The position numbers were made by a program, and so were the translations under genes. This document shows positions 1 to 13,200 of a DNA stretch of 64,000 nucleotides, in pieces (position 1 is the stretch's first letter; every line of letters begins with the position of its first letter). The DNA lies in the NCBI GenBank assembly GCA_007922305.1, contig ML677333.1, forward strand, positions 20,651,949 through 20,715,948, given 5' to 3'. Under the pieces are notes generated by a model, which saw only the letters and a program-made list of their open reading frames with translations, was not told the DNA's origin and did no database searches. The stretch comes from Dermatemys mawii (taxonomy: Eukaryota; Chordata; Testudines; Dermatemydidae).

Positions 1-3000
1 CATTGCAATAGTGTGTAATAGGGGAATACAGAGAGATCCTACTTTTGTGACCCAAGTATATAAAATAAATAATAGAAGGTAATTAGAAACCTAGGTTTTT
101 GCTGTCTCATAACACAAGAACAAAGGAACTTTGAATTAAGATAAGAGTTGAGGAAGTAAAAAACCCATAAAAAGAAATACTTTTTTTTCACATAACCTGT
201 AATTAAGCTGTAGAACTCTCAGCCACAGGAAGTTGTTGAGGCCAAGAACTTATCAAGGTTCAAATGGGACTGGATATTTATACGGATATCAAGAATATCC
301 AAAATAATGATATTTTATGGTTAATTTTGGAAGAGGTATTGTATCTCATGCTTCAGTGCTTAAGCCTATCTTTTAACTATTGGAAATCAGAAAAAAATGT
401 ATCAAGAATATCCAAAATAGTGATATTTTATGGTTAATTAACCCACATCCCCTCCTGTACCTCACACCCCCAGCCCCAGGCTCAGCCCAGAGCCCCCTTC
501 CATACTCTGAACCCCTTGGCCCCAGCCCAGAGCCCGTACCCCAACTGTCTGCCCTAGCCCAGTGCAAGTGAATGAGGGTGTGGGAAAGCGAGTGACAGAG
601 GGAGGGGGGGTGGAATGAGCAGAGTCTCAGAGTTGGGGATAAGTGGGGTCTCAAGGAAGAGGTGAGGCAGGCAAGAGTGTTTGGGTTTGTGTGATTAGAC
701 CGTTGGCAAACCTACTAATGGTGAGGGGAATGACACTTGTTTTGTTGAAAAATTGTAAAAGCCCCTTTCTGGATGTCTCAGGGCTCTCAATAAAAACACA
801 GTCACACTTCAAGTTTCTACTTCATTCTTTTCTTAGGTCTATTATAACAACATTGGAATCCCTCAACAGTCAGGGATGTCTGCAATATTTGGAAAAGGGT
901 CAATCAATTACAAAGCTCATACTTTGTAGGAAAGCTTAGAATTTCATTTTCCTCCACTTATCTGCACCATTCTGCAGTGGAGTTTATAGGAGTATCTTGA
1001 AAAATGTTTTAAAATCACATCCTAAATACATCTTTTAAGTTTCTGTGCTTTTGGATTCCTAAAAAACTGCAACATCTTGTGCATTTGCATTCAGTGGTGT
1101 CAAAGGGAGGAGAGAAGAAGAAGCAGTCAGCCGTTTGCTCAGCAGATAGTGTTTATTCTGCTCTAGGATTTGCTGACTCTTATCTCCATAGCTGGTCACT
1201 ACAGATTGGACCTTGCTGCAGCAAATGTGCAGGCAAAGGTTTCATACGGATTTGCTTGAAATAAAATAGTTCTCAATTATCAGTTGCTCACAGTTCCGAT
1301 TTTATCTATATTGAGTCAGTGTTTCATGAGGTGGCATTAGATCTCCTTTTTGTTCCCCTTAGGTGCCAGTATTCTCTATCTCTGTTAATTTTTTTTATTT
1401 CTACTTAATGACCTAATTCATCTCCCCTTTGGTAGGACCTTATCTTCTCTGCGAGGAAGCTAGAGATTAATAATTTAGGAGCATAAATGTAAAAATCATA
1501 AAAAAACCCCCAAAACCTAGAGTCCTAAACGGTACTAAAAATCCCCAGAAAACCCAACACTGTGTTCCCCCTACTCTCAAGCAAGTATTTAGTAGAATTT
1601 TGTAGTGAAGGTTTATAATAAAGTCTTATGACATCACTTATATTTGTAAAATATGCTTTAATACATTATACTGTAACAAAAAAACCACCATAGTCCAGAA
1701 CAGTAAAATGTATTTTTAAATGTACTTTAAAAGCTATAATGCATTTTATTTGTTAATCTTCAAAATGGCAATGGGCTTCACACTTATTAGTACCAATTAG
1801 AAAGGTATTATAGTATAGAATAAAACTGTCCTCATGGCTTTTCAAGGGATCGGGAATACCACCTTTGAAGTGTGAGATCCTGTAAAGTAATTAATTGAGC
1901 TTTGCTGAAATTGTCCACTCCCAAGTTCAAAAAGTTCTCTCTCATAATATGAATTAACTACAGTGTAGTCAAAAGAATTGACTTTGTATCTCCTTTTTAA
2001 AGTAATGAAATTAAAATGACTGAGCACACTTAGTGCACATTAGTTAAATGTCAGCTTGTGAATGCTGGAAGTTGTAACATCTCCCTTTTTCCTATAGGAA
2101 AAAGTCTATCTAAACAAGCTCTTTATATGCATATAGCTCTTTTATTATGAATACAGAAAATTTATGAGAAATTAAGAGACTCAGTAGTGTGAGTAGCAAA
2201 CTACCTAGTTTTTCCATTGTGGTATTGGTAGAAGAGGAGTGTGAATTCAATCAGCACATCAAGAAAGCTGATATGTAAAACATTTTAATATAGTGATTGG
2301 AGCTGTGAATAAATCTCTTGTTTTTGTTCTGATTTCTCACTATACAAATAAATTATTTACGCCAGTATCAGAATTCTATACTGTCTCATTTCTGTCTCCA
2401 TCTTCTGATTTATCATTAATGTAGGCCCCAAGATCTAACTTCTCTTATTTTCTGCCTTTATGTGTAATGTGATTTGATATTCATTGTGACAAAATGCAGT
2501 TTTTTTCCTTAGACCAGCCTTCTGCTCTTTGTAACAGAACTGTCTAAAGAGCTCAGTGGAAATGAGTTTTAGTGGTGTCTCTTGCACCAGGATTTCCCTT
2601 CCATGCATTCAAATTGAAGCTCCTTTACACCGCTTATGGACTTACAGCAGACTATCAATTTGTCCAGGAGATAGCACTCTCTTTGGATTCAAAACAAGGG
2701 AAGGCTACAACCTTAAAAACAGAAGGAAAAGAAATCGTGGAGGGGAAGAATTGTTCCCGACTTTTTAAAAGCTGGACATTTATGTGCCGAAGGACTTTGA
2801 TCGCCTTTGGCTGCATCCCCTTTCAGGCCAATCCCAACCCTTCTTTTCACCCTCACCTATCACTGAGAGTTTATTAGAGGGAATTCTGTGGGCTGCCATG
2901 CAACTGCATTCTGGCCATTTGGACAACAGTTTTCCCTACCCTGGGGGGTGGAGACCATTTGAATTGAAATAGGAGAAAAATAACAGCAAGCCTCATCATT

Positions 3001-4113
3001 TGTAGAAGTGAGAGAACCAGCCAGTAGCTATGATTGTTAACTTCAAATACTAACTGTACACTAAGATCAAAAGCAGAGTTCTCCATGTGAGAAAGGGAAG
3101 TTGTTACAATGAAGGCCATAAGTGATACTCTACATTTCAAATACTTTAGCTGTTTTTCCTTCTTTTCTATAATTTTAGTAAAATGTTTAAAGGATATTTT
3201 ACTTTTTTTTTTTTTTTTTTGCTATGGTACTATGCAGGCTGAGGTCTCTGTATACCAAACCCTGAACCTTGTTTAAAACTATTTGAATGTTGAATAGTGA
3301 CTGAGTTATTATGATGCCTTTGTCCTGTGTATTCCATCTAAAGTAATACAACTCCATGAAGTTCAGTGGACCTCACTAGGCAAATGTAGTGTATCTCATA
3401 AGCAACTCAGTACTCCGATGATGGAGTTGCAGAAAGCCCTTAGATGCACAACTACCCTTTTTGAGAATTCTCAGCAGTAACGCCTTTCAGACAGCTGTAC
3501 GTCTTCTGTTAACATTGTTTAGAGACAGTCCTTCAATTTGAATACTGTGGAATTTGAGTTTGGCATAGCAATTTTAAATAAAAGCAGAATGTTAAGATTA
3601 AAAAGGGAAAAATTATGACCATCAGTGTACATGCTCCATCAGAAAACTTAACGCTTAAAGCAAGTTTTGAATTATGTGCCCTTTGCAGTTGTACATGGTA
3701 GCTTTTCTTGTACATGGTAGCTTTTCTGAGAACTAACGTGAAGAAAGGAATTACCGCATGAGCTGCAAGAAATGTAACTATATTTTACTAATTGTGGATT
3801 AGACTGTGGATATTTTTCTGAAGTCTCTTTTTTGTAGTAGCCTCAGAAATATAATTTATATTTGTACATTACACTGAAAATATGTTTCAATATGAGTTGC
3901 TAATGGGAGGCTATTTAAATAGTGGAACCTTATGTAAACTTTCAGTTTTTCTTTAATTTATCCTTTTTTTTCCCCTCTCCCTAACACTTTAGCTACTAAA
4001 GTTTTTTCATAAGCCATAACTGTGATGCTGCAGTCTTTCGTAGAAGGATATCTATTTAAAGCATGCTTGATTTTTGTAGTCCTTCATTCTAATGTTATTT
4101 TTTTCTGTTCTAG
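1..4113 (+). other. FBXO25 intron: no exon found; LINE and hAT-like debris at the left
   Basis: About 100-360 resembles a degenerate CR1/L3-type 3' LINE region (the signature CATAACACAAGAAC, then CCACAGGAAGTTGTTGAGGCC). A C-rich then G-rich stretch at 440-655 resembles a decayed hAT-derived repeat. The rest is AT-rich intron in which I see no coding exon or clear element. Confidence 0.5.
288..439. repeat. 39-bp direct repeat pair
   Basis: 288-326 and 401-439 are the same 39-bp sequence (ATCAAGAATATCCAAAAT...) with one mismatch, separated by 74 bp. It lies at the edge of the LINE-like fragment and looks like a local duplication. Confidence 0.8.
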
Positions 4114-4207
4114 TTGTTGCAGTTAATTGCAAAATCCCAACTAACCTCACTGAGTGGTGCAGCACAGAAGAACTACTTTAATATTTTGGACAAAATTGTA
4201 CGAAAGG
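4114..4207 (+). CDS. FBXO25: FBXO25 internal exon ([10 protein letters not shown]...)
   Basis: The acceptor is TTCTGTTCTAG and the donor is G|GTATGT. The 94 nt open in phase 0 and encode [19 protein letters not shown] and then [12 protein letters not shown] plus one base. That base completes a Val codon with the next exon. This is the first FBXO25 exon visible in the window. Confidence 0.95.
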
Positions 4208-7200
4208 GTATGTTCTGGGTTCATTAGCATTGACTGAGTTGCTTTTCTGACCTTTCACTTAGTTTCATTATTTTTATATGTACTGCTTATGTCACAAAAC
4301 AAAGTTAATGGCATATTTCATTAGTGGAAATCTAATATACTTTTTAACCAGTTTTTTAACAAGGAAGAATACAAATGTATAAAGTGAAATCAGAGATTAT
4401 CCTTCACAATCAGAAGTTCATGGTTTCTCTTTCACTATTCTGTACTCTATCAAATCTAAAATTTCTTAGTTCTGAACAAAACTATTCCTGTTTTTATTAG
4501 CATGAATACCTGTTTGTCTTTTAGTTCATCATGTAAAGGAATTTAAAAAAAAAACAAAAACATTTTAGTCCAAATTTGCTAAGTTACCCAACAGAGGTAT
4601 GCAAGAAACTGCAATTATTCCCAGTGTGTATAATAAGAAAACTGGGCTCTTGCATATTAATGTTGGAAAATGATGTGGTTTTTAAAATGTGACGCTGTAT
4701 TTCGAAGACATTTAATACTATCATTTGAAAATAGGAAATCCACTTGAAAATCTGAGATGCAGCATTACTTTTATTAATGCATGGCATGAAATGTTGATAG
4801 CCTTGATAGCAGTACTGTCTTAAGTACTGCTATCCAGCACCTGAGGGACCTGCAAGAGCAAATTGCATTGTGGGATCAGAGCATTTAGTTTGGAAGTGAA
4901 ACCACTGCTCAGCTGCAGTTTGTTAGTTCAGAGAGGGAAATGTCAATAACCTGAGTTAAATGTAATAAATCAAAAGAGTGCCTCCTTTTCTTTTCCAGTT
5001 TTGGAAGACCAGCATAATCCACGCTTAATAAAAGATCTTCTTCAGGATCTGAGTTCTACTCTCTGTATACTAATTAGGGGAGTAGGGAAATGTGTGTTGG
5101 TGGGGAACATCAATATTTGGATTTGCCGATTAGAAACTATCCTGACATGGCAACAACAGCTGAAAAATCTTCAGATGAACAAGGTATATTCAATTTGTCA
5201 AATGAGAAATATGAGGTAAAGAGGGAGCAGGTGCTTTGAATACTGGCTTTTGATCTGTGTACAAGAACAGTTTTTTCAATATGTCTAGAGCCATTTTGAC
5301 TTGACTTCATTAGTTATTCTGCACAAGTGATGACATAAAGATATAAAATTAAAATTAAATTTTTTTACACTAAGTATTTTAATATCCTTTTTTCTGAAGA
5401 GGACAACAGTAACTTTAAACTTTAGCAACATGCGGTAAGTGACTCCTGACAGATGTTCACAGACTTAATTTTCTGATAGTCCAAACATGAATTTCAAAAC
5501 TGATAGCTCTCTGTCAACCTTAGTCTGACTATTTAGAGATAATTTATTGGTCGGAGACATACAATAACTCTACCTTACTAAAGGGACACAGACCTGAAAT
5601 CCAAGATTAGAGAGGGGCCAAAAAAAGGTGACTAAAGTATTGAAGTAGTGATTCCAAAGTTTTGCAAGCCAACAGGGATTCTTTCTATGAAGCTATGGAC
5701 TTCTGAAAGCTTTAAAATTTTGGATCTGGGTCACAGCTGTCTTTTAGCATACCGTAGGGAGCGACAGAGGGTTAGGAGGGGAAGCAAAGGGAGGCACAAG
5801 ACTCAGTGATGGAGTAGGAGGAAGGGCAGTCTGCTGCAGGCTGGGAAAGAGAGTCCTGAGTATTTCTCTCTTTTGCCTCCACCAGCCCCTTCCTCTCTCC
5901 ATTGTGTGCAAGCTTACTTAGGGGTGAAGTACTAGGCCCCCATCTCATCCAGTTCCACTACCAGCCCCAATGCTGTGTGCATCACTTTAAGCATTTACAA
6001 TGGCAATTGAAAATAAGATAAGATGTCTGAATTTTCTAAGGGTATGTCTATACTAACCTCCGGTTACATCTATACTAAGGGTATGTCTATACTACCCAAT
6101 CCGGCGGGTAGTGTTTTATGTATTGGGGACTGATTTTTATTGCGTCTCATCTAGACGCGATAAATCGATCCCCAAACGTGCTCCCTGTCAACTCTGGAAC
6201 TCTAGCTCCGCAAGAGGAGTAAGCGGAGTTGACGGGGGATCCGCCACAGTCAACTCACTGCCATGAGGGCGGCCAGGTAAGTCGAACTAAGATGCTTCGA
6301 CTTCAGCTACACCCTTGCCCTACCTCTTCTCTATGGCCCTGTCCCTTCTCCATCCCAGCCCTGACTCTTCCTGTGGGCAGCTTAGAACGTTAGAAGGGAG
6401 CATTGCACAACTTTAAACGAGCATGTTCCCTAATTGATTAGCAGTGTAACAATGAAACATCGTTAACCCAAACAACTTTAAATGAGGAGTTACTGTATTT
6501 AATTTTCAATAACAAATTTGAAGAAAAATCTAACAAATGTTAAAAACCAAATGATTAAAATATCAAACTGGCAAAAAAAACCAAAAACCAACCTTGGTCC
6601 ATATTTTTTCAGGGAAACACACATACATACATGTAATTATAAAATATATAAAATTTTAAAAGATGAAATAAAAAAACTGAGGTTGTTTTATTGGTTTAAT
6701 TTAAACCTAAAATTGAAAACCCTATTTATGTTAGACTAACAATTCCATGCAGTTAAAGTAACTCTTTTTTTTTTTTTTCCTTTCAGCAAGTCAGCAATGG
6801 TCTCACACTCAGCGATCTCCCTCTGCATATGCTGAATAACATTTTATACCGGTTCTCAGATGGCTGGGATATTATTACCCTAGGTCAAGTGACCCCAACA
6901 CTGTACATGCTCAGCGAAGACCGGCAGTTGTGGAAAAAACTTTGCCAGTACCATTTTGCAGAAAAACAGGTAACGAGAGAGAGGGATGCATGTGTGTGTA
7001 TTTTAAATGTGATACGGTTTTCTGTCAGACTGGATGAAGTTGATCTTAGCATGAGTTTCTCAGTGAATTTGCCCTGGCATTCATGTTGAATATGGCAGTG
7101 TGGGTAACAGGAAAGTGATCTTTTTTTTTTCAGAGGTAGTGTCTCCCCTTAGTTCCCATTGATTTCTGTGAGAAATATGCTCTGTACATCAACCCACGAG

Positions 7201-10200
7201 ACTTTATCTGAATGTTTCCCATGCAGTGGTGGGGAGGGCAGTGGAAGCAGTGTCTACACTAAGCTTTTTTTCCTCCATATTTCGCACAATTCCTGCCAAC
7301 TGTGGCAGATTGGACTCTTAAAACTTTAGTATCTGCATGTTAGATGCCAAGGTGATAGGTGCTTCAAGATAAGATTTTTAATAAATTATACAAATCTGAA
7401 CAGTCAGCCATGAGATTCTAGATTATATATCTCTGTCTAGATTATTATGAGTAGATTTTCTTATATACAGATAACTTTTACCACGCATGCATTAGTCTCA
7501 GAGTTCACCTAACAACACTAATATCCATGACCAGCTGGACTTAACCAGCCCATTCTTTTAACTCCCACTAGTGAGGTGTGTATGTATATGTGTACACGTA
7601 TACCCTGGCCTTTTAACACACAAGGCTAAGAGCTTAAGAGCTGCTTTCCAAACAACTGTCAGAGAAAATCCAGTACTGGTTGGAAGTGAATCAGAATAGC
7701 CTCTTCCTGTTACACTGGGTGAACTCTAAGGCCTTAGACCAAACTTAGAAAAACTGACCCTCCTTCCACTCCTAATAGTCAAAGAGGAGAATAGTGTAGA
7801 ATAAGGATTGGCAACCGTTGGCACCCAGCCCATCAGGGGAATCAGCTAACAGACCAGGACAGTTTGTTTATCTACAGGTTTGGCCTATTGCAGCTCCCAC
7901 TGCCCACGATTTGCCATTCCAGGCCAATGGGGGCCGCAGGAAGCAGTGAACAGCACACTCCTTGGCCCGCGCCGCTTCTGTCAGGTTCCATAGGCCTGGA
8001 ATGGTGAACCACGGCCAATGGGAGCTCCAATCAGCCGAAACTGCGGCCGCTGCAGGTAAACAAACCATCCTGGCCTGTCAGCGGATTTCCCTGACTGGCT
8101 GCATGCCAAAGTTTGCTGATCTCTGATGTAGAACTTCATGTTTGACCGTTTGTGGCTTCATACAGACACTGAGCTAGTAAACTAAATTACTACTTAATGT
8201 TGAAAATATGATCAAAATAAAGTGCACACTGTTTGAAAACAGATATAAAGAGATACAGTGGGCAAGAATGAAGGCCTCATCAGATGAATAGTAAGTATTC
8301 CATTACAGGAAATTCTGGGATTCTCAAGAAGTTGCAAGTGTGAGGTGAGCATGGCCACTGTTTTGTGAAAATTTGAGAGGGGTGTTTTCCATGTGGCACT
8401 CCTGCAAATATCAAGGCAATGAGCTGACCAAAAATTGTTCTCTAATCATTGGGCTGAGCTCATCCAATTGTACCCATGTTTTATTCTTTCTGGATAAATT
8501 CCCACATTATTATTGCATTCCTTGAATGCCATCAGTGTGCTCTCTGCCATTCAAAGCATCAAAGAAGGCATCAATGCCACCTCAAAAAATACCAAATTCA
8601 GTGAATTATACAAATCGACCACAATAAATTCTCTCTGATAGAAAAAATCTGAACTGTATTGAGATTGGTTGTAATCCAGAAAAGTGATATTAATGTGAAT
8701 ATCTTCACAGAAGCATTCTAAATTGGGACTTGAATAGAGACAGTGGTTCTAAAGACTTGCTAATTCCACATGCTCACAAGAAATGTTGATTTTAAATGTC
8801 ACTTCATCGTCTGGGTTGCCCAGCGTATCCTATCCTGTCTCCTCTGTCTTTAAGACTGTAAACTCTTTGGGGCAAAATGGTTTTATTTTATTGACTGTAT
8901 GGCACTGAGCTAAAAATGGATCTTAACTAATAAATAAATGGTGGTTGTTTCACGAGGAGAGGGGTAGAAGGGGTCTCAACCTGACATGGCACCTTGGCAA
9001 AAGATGCAAAGGCAGGGGAATAGAACTAGTATACCAAAGGAGAGCTTAGGAGGGTGATTTTGGGGAAATGTAGGCCATGGAAGCAGGTGTTAGAGTGACC
9101 AAATGACAAATGTGAAAAATTGGGACGGTGGTGGGAGGTAATAGGAGTCTATTTAAGAAAAAGACCCAACAATCAGGACTGTCCCTATAAAATCGGGACA
9201 TCTGGTCACCCTGCCAGGCATAGGAAGAACAATAGCTGAGAAGTAGGCAGGATTTGGTTGAGCATTTTGAATTTGAGATACAAGATTGGGGAACTTTGAA
9301 GAGGGGAAGAGAAGGATTCTGAACAAAGATCACAATGGCTGGGGAGGAAGCTGTTGTCTTAAGATAATATAAGAAATCACTCCAGCACGTCAGTGTAACA
9401 TGTCAGATACATGATCTCTAAATACTAGTGTAAAAATACTTTAAAACGAAAGAAGTTTTTCTGAATTCTAACATGTTTCCAAGAAGCTTTTAAGTGGACT
9501 AATAACCTAACTCCGAGGTAAGCAACCTTTCAGATGTGGTGTGCCGAGTCTTCATTTATTTACTCTCATTTAAGGTTTTGTGTGCCAGTAATACATTTTA
9601 ACATTTTTAGGAGGTCTCTTTTTCTAAAAGTCTATAATATATAACTAAACTATTGTTGTATGTAAAGTAAATAAGGTTTTTAAAATGTATTAGAAACTTC
9701 ATTTAAAATTAAATTAAAATGCAGAGCCCCCCCAGACCAGTGGCCAGGATCCAGGCAGTGTGAGTGCCATTGAAAATCAGCTCGCATGTCACCTATGGCA
9801 CCTGTACCATAAGTTACCTACTCCTGACCTAACTGAATCTATAGATTTGGGGGGTTGGGTTTTTTTGCGGGGGGCGGGGAGGGACTATTAAACTGTAATT
9901 TGCCTCAGGTTAAAAATGTGTCACTTTACAAGCAGTAATAAGACTTTAACCTTCACCATATTCAAATGTTTTCTGCTATCTTCTCAATATGCTAGTAGAA
10001 ACCACATTAATTTAAAAGATTCTTGCACTGTTGCTTGGAAAAATTAGGCAGTACATCTGGCCATGTGCTTCAATGTCCCATGCTTCCCAAAAAGATATAC
10101 AAAGTATATGCAAGTAAGACTAACATGCATGTATTTTAAAATTAAAGGAAAAACATTATTTAAATTTCTAATAATAGTTGTGTAAAATACCTTAATTGTG

Positions 10201-13200
10201 AAAAATATATAGCCTAAGGCTACATTGTATAAAGTCTAAAGCCTTGGTTGCTTTGTCTGTACTTTACAGAGGAGTATTTTACAGCTATGGCCCTCACAAT
10301 AAGCCACAAGTTGTAATACATGATCATCTTTCATCAATTTAGAATTGAAGAAAATATTCAGTGCAATATTTTTTCTATATAACGTATGCAAGAAGATAAT
10401 TATTAATTTGGCTCTTTCAAGTCAGTGGAGTTGCCCCAACTACGAGTCTGGCCCAGTGTAGCTTAACAAATCTGTATTTTCTGTTTCGTATTGTTCTGCC
10501 TAACTTAGTTTCATTGGGAAGGTCTCCTATATGAACAGGGATTGGCAACCTTTCAGAAGTGCCGAGTCTTCATTTATTCACTCTAATTCAGTGGTTTCCA
10601 AACTGGGGTTCACAAAATGTTATAAGGGGTTCTCGAGGGAAAAAATTCCCAGTGGTAGACAAAGCTGTCTCTAAGAACCCTAGGCAGCATGGGGCCAGCA
10701 GCCCAGAGCCCCTGGACTTCCAAGAGCTAAGTGGATCAAAGCAAGCATATCTATCACACTGAGGAGACTTAAACTTCAAAATGCCTTATAAGAAATGGAA
10801 AGAGGTGGATATTTGTTGCTGTTTTTAAAATTAAATAGGCAGCTAGTATTGTTTTTAAAATTATTATGAAGAACAAGTTTAAGCTTTGTTGTAATGTGTG
10901 TTGTTTGCCTGGACTGCTCAAGATCTGAATGCTAGTGTAGGAAGAACTCTTTGAGTTGGCTTCTTAAATACCTTCATGCTGTTTCACATCTGATACTCCT
11001 TGATGAAACAAACATAGGAGCCTTCTCTTATAACAGGCTTATTCAAACTGATACAAGCTATAACTGTGAGATCTTGGAAGAGTGTTGCTGTTTTCATAAT
11101 GTAATAAAAATAGTGTAATGACAGATAATTAATTATAGTGTGTAATAAACATGTCATAAAAACACATTTTATATTTCCAAGATCACTGTTGTATAATTTA
11201 TACTCAGGTAAAGGAGAAAAATCCTGGAAATATTCATTTTTAGGAGCAGGTTCATGAGACTTGATATTTTAGCGAAAGGGGTTCACAGGTTGTTAAAGTT
11301 TGAGAACCTCTGCTCTAACTTAAGGTTTCGTGTGCCAGTAATACTTTTTAACATTTTTACAAGGTCTCTTTCTATAAGTCTTTAATATAGAACTGAACTG
11401 TTGTTGTATGTAAAGTAAATAAGGTTTTTAAAATGTTTAAGAAGCTTCATTTAAAATTAAATTAAAATGCAGAGCTCCCCTCCCCCCCGAACCGGTGGCC
11501 AGGACCCAGGTAGTGTGAATGCCACTGAAAATCAGCTCATGTGCCGCATTTCGCACCTGTGCCATAGGTTGCCTCCCTTTGGGCTAGAATATGGCGTAAA
11601 TCACCTTTATATGGATGAGTATAAAACTGTGCTTCAGAGTTTCAAGTTGACACTCTGTGAAGTTGTGTAGATGAGTCAGAATATTAAACTGGGAGAGCCA
11701 CCAATTATAAAATAATTTATGTTGAACTATTTGTTTATACTTCAGCCTTTGATTGACTTGATTACGTTCTGTTAACAATTTAAATTAAAATATTAATTTA
11801 TGTCCAGTTCTGTAGGCATTTGATCCTGTCGGAAAAAGGTCACATTGACTGGAAACTGATGTACTTTGCACTTCAGAAATGTTATCCAATAAAGGAGCAA
11901 TACGGGGACACATTACATTTTTGTCGACATTGTAGTATTCTGTTTTGGAAGGTAAGACATGGAAATGTATAATTTAACATTAGAAAATACTTTCAGAGTT
12001 AGCTACTGAAAAAAATATAGTTGAAAGGGAAAATGTTAGTGTTGTATAATTGTGTGCCATCTCAGGTGGAAAATAATGGAGCCTTACATCAAACTAAGTA
12101 AAATGGTTGCACCTACGTAGGTTGGTGTGTTCTTCCAAAAGAGGATACCAGACAAAATGAGAGATCAGAAGTTCTATTTTGTGCTATATTTAGTTTTAAA
12201 ATCTGTACCAGAAATTGATACTCTGTGCTTTTATAAAGAAAGAAGGAAAGAATCCAGCAGTCTTTTTGCCAGACAGCTGTAATGCTCAGGGATGTGGGGG
12301 AAGCAGGCAGAGGACTAACTTCAACATTATGGCAGCCAATAAAAAGGATCAATAGTAAAAACATTTTACCATAGTATTTCCACAGCAGTGATGTAATATT
12401 TTACATGATTTAGTAACCAGCTGTGTCTTGTGAAAAGCATTGAACAACGTGTTAGAAATAATCTTTCTAAACATGCATTTTGTGTTTCCCTTATCTTGCT
12501 GTTTGGTAGTAAGTATATTTGGCCTTGAAGGAGGATTTTGTTTCTCTAGGGTAATCTGCTTAACTCTCACCTGCAGTCATAATAATCCTATTTTGGTTTA
12601 ATCTTCGATGGCTGGAAAAGTGGATTAGATGCCTCTTTCTGACTGACTTCAATTGGCAACCCAAAGACTACAGAAGATTATGATTTCAAATGGAAAATAA
12701 GAAGCAAGAGTTGCTTGGAAATGTTGAAAAATCTTCTGAGAAATCATTTTGCTTTTATACATTATATTTTTGTTTTTTCCATTATTCTGAAATTCTAAAA
12801 ACATTTACATGAAAACAAGATGTGTAAGATTCCTTTTCTGCTCTTTCCTCCCTCTTCTTCTAAAGAAAATAATTCTTTCTGTATAACAGTAGGTCCTTTG
12901 CTGTGGATCCTTTGCATGATATTTGTAATTTGTCCAATGAGGAATAATAGCATGTATGCCAATAGCAATGTATGAATCATGTCATTCTGAATCTGAATAT
13001 CCCATATTATCTTGTCTGTACCTGTAGACCCTAATAATTAAATCAACCGTGCAAAAACACATGGTCAGTGTAGCCTTCTACTTTAAAAAAGTCTATACAA
13101 CCTATTGATGTATAGTTCTTGCACTTCTGAGAAAGGTTTGCTAGGGAATAAAAGCTATCCATTGCAGTAGACTGTCCCTGTAACTTGCTGCCTAGTCAGA

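Noticed and set aside
8309..8344. 36-nt phase-0 potential exon (CATTACAG ... GAG|GTGAGC) in an FBXO25 intron
   Set aside because: Poor polypyrimidine tract, and no matching segment between the F-box exon and FCRH in known FBXO25 proteins; a chance match is likely.
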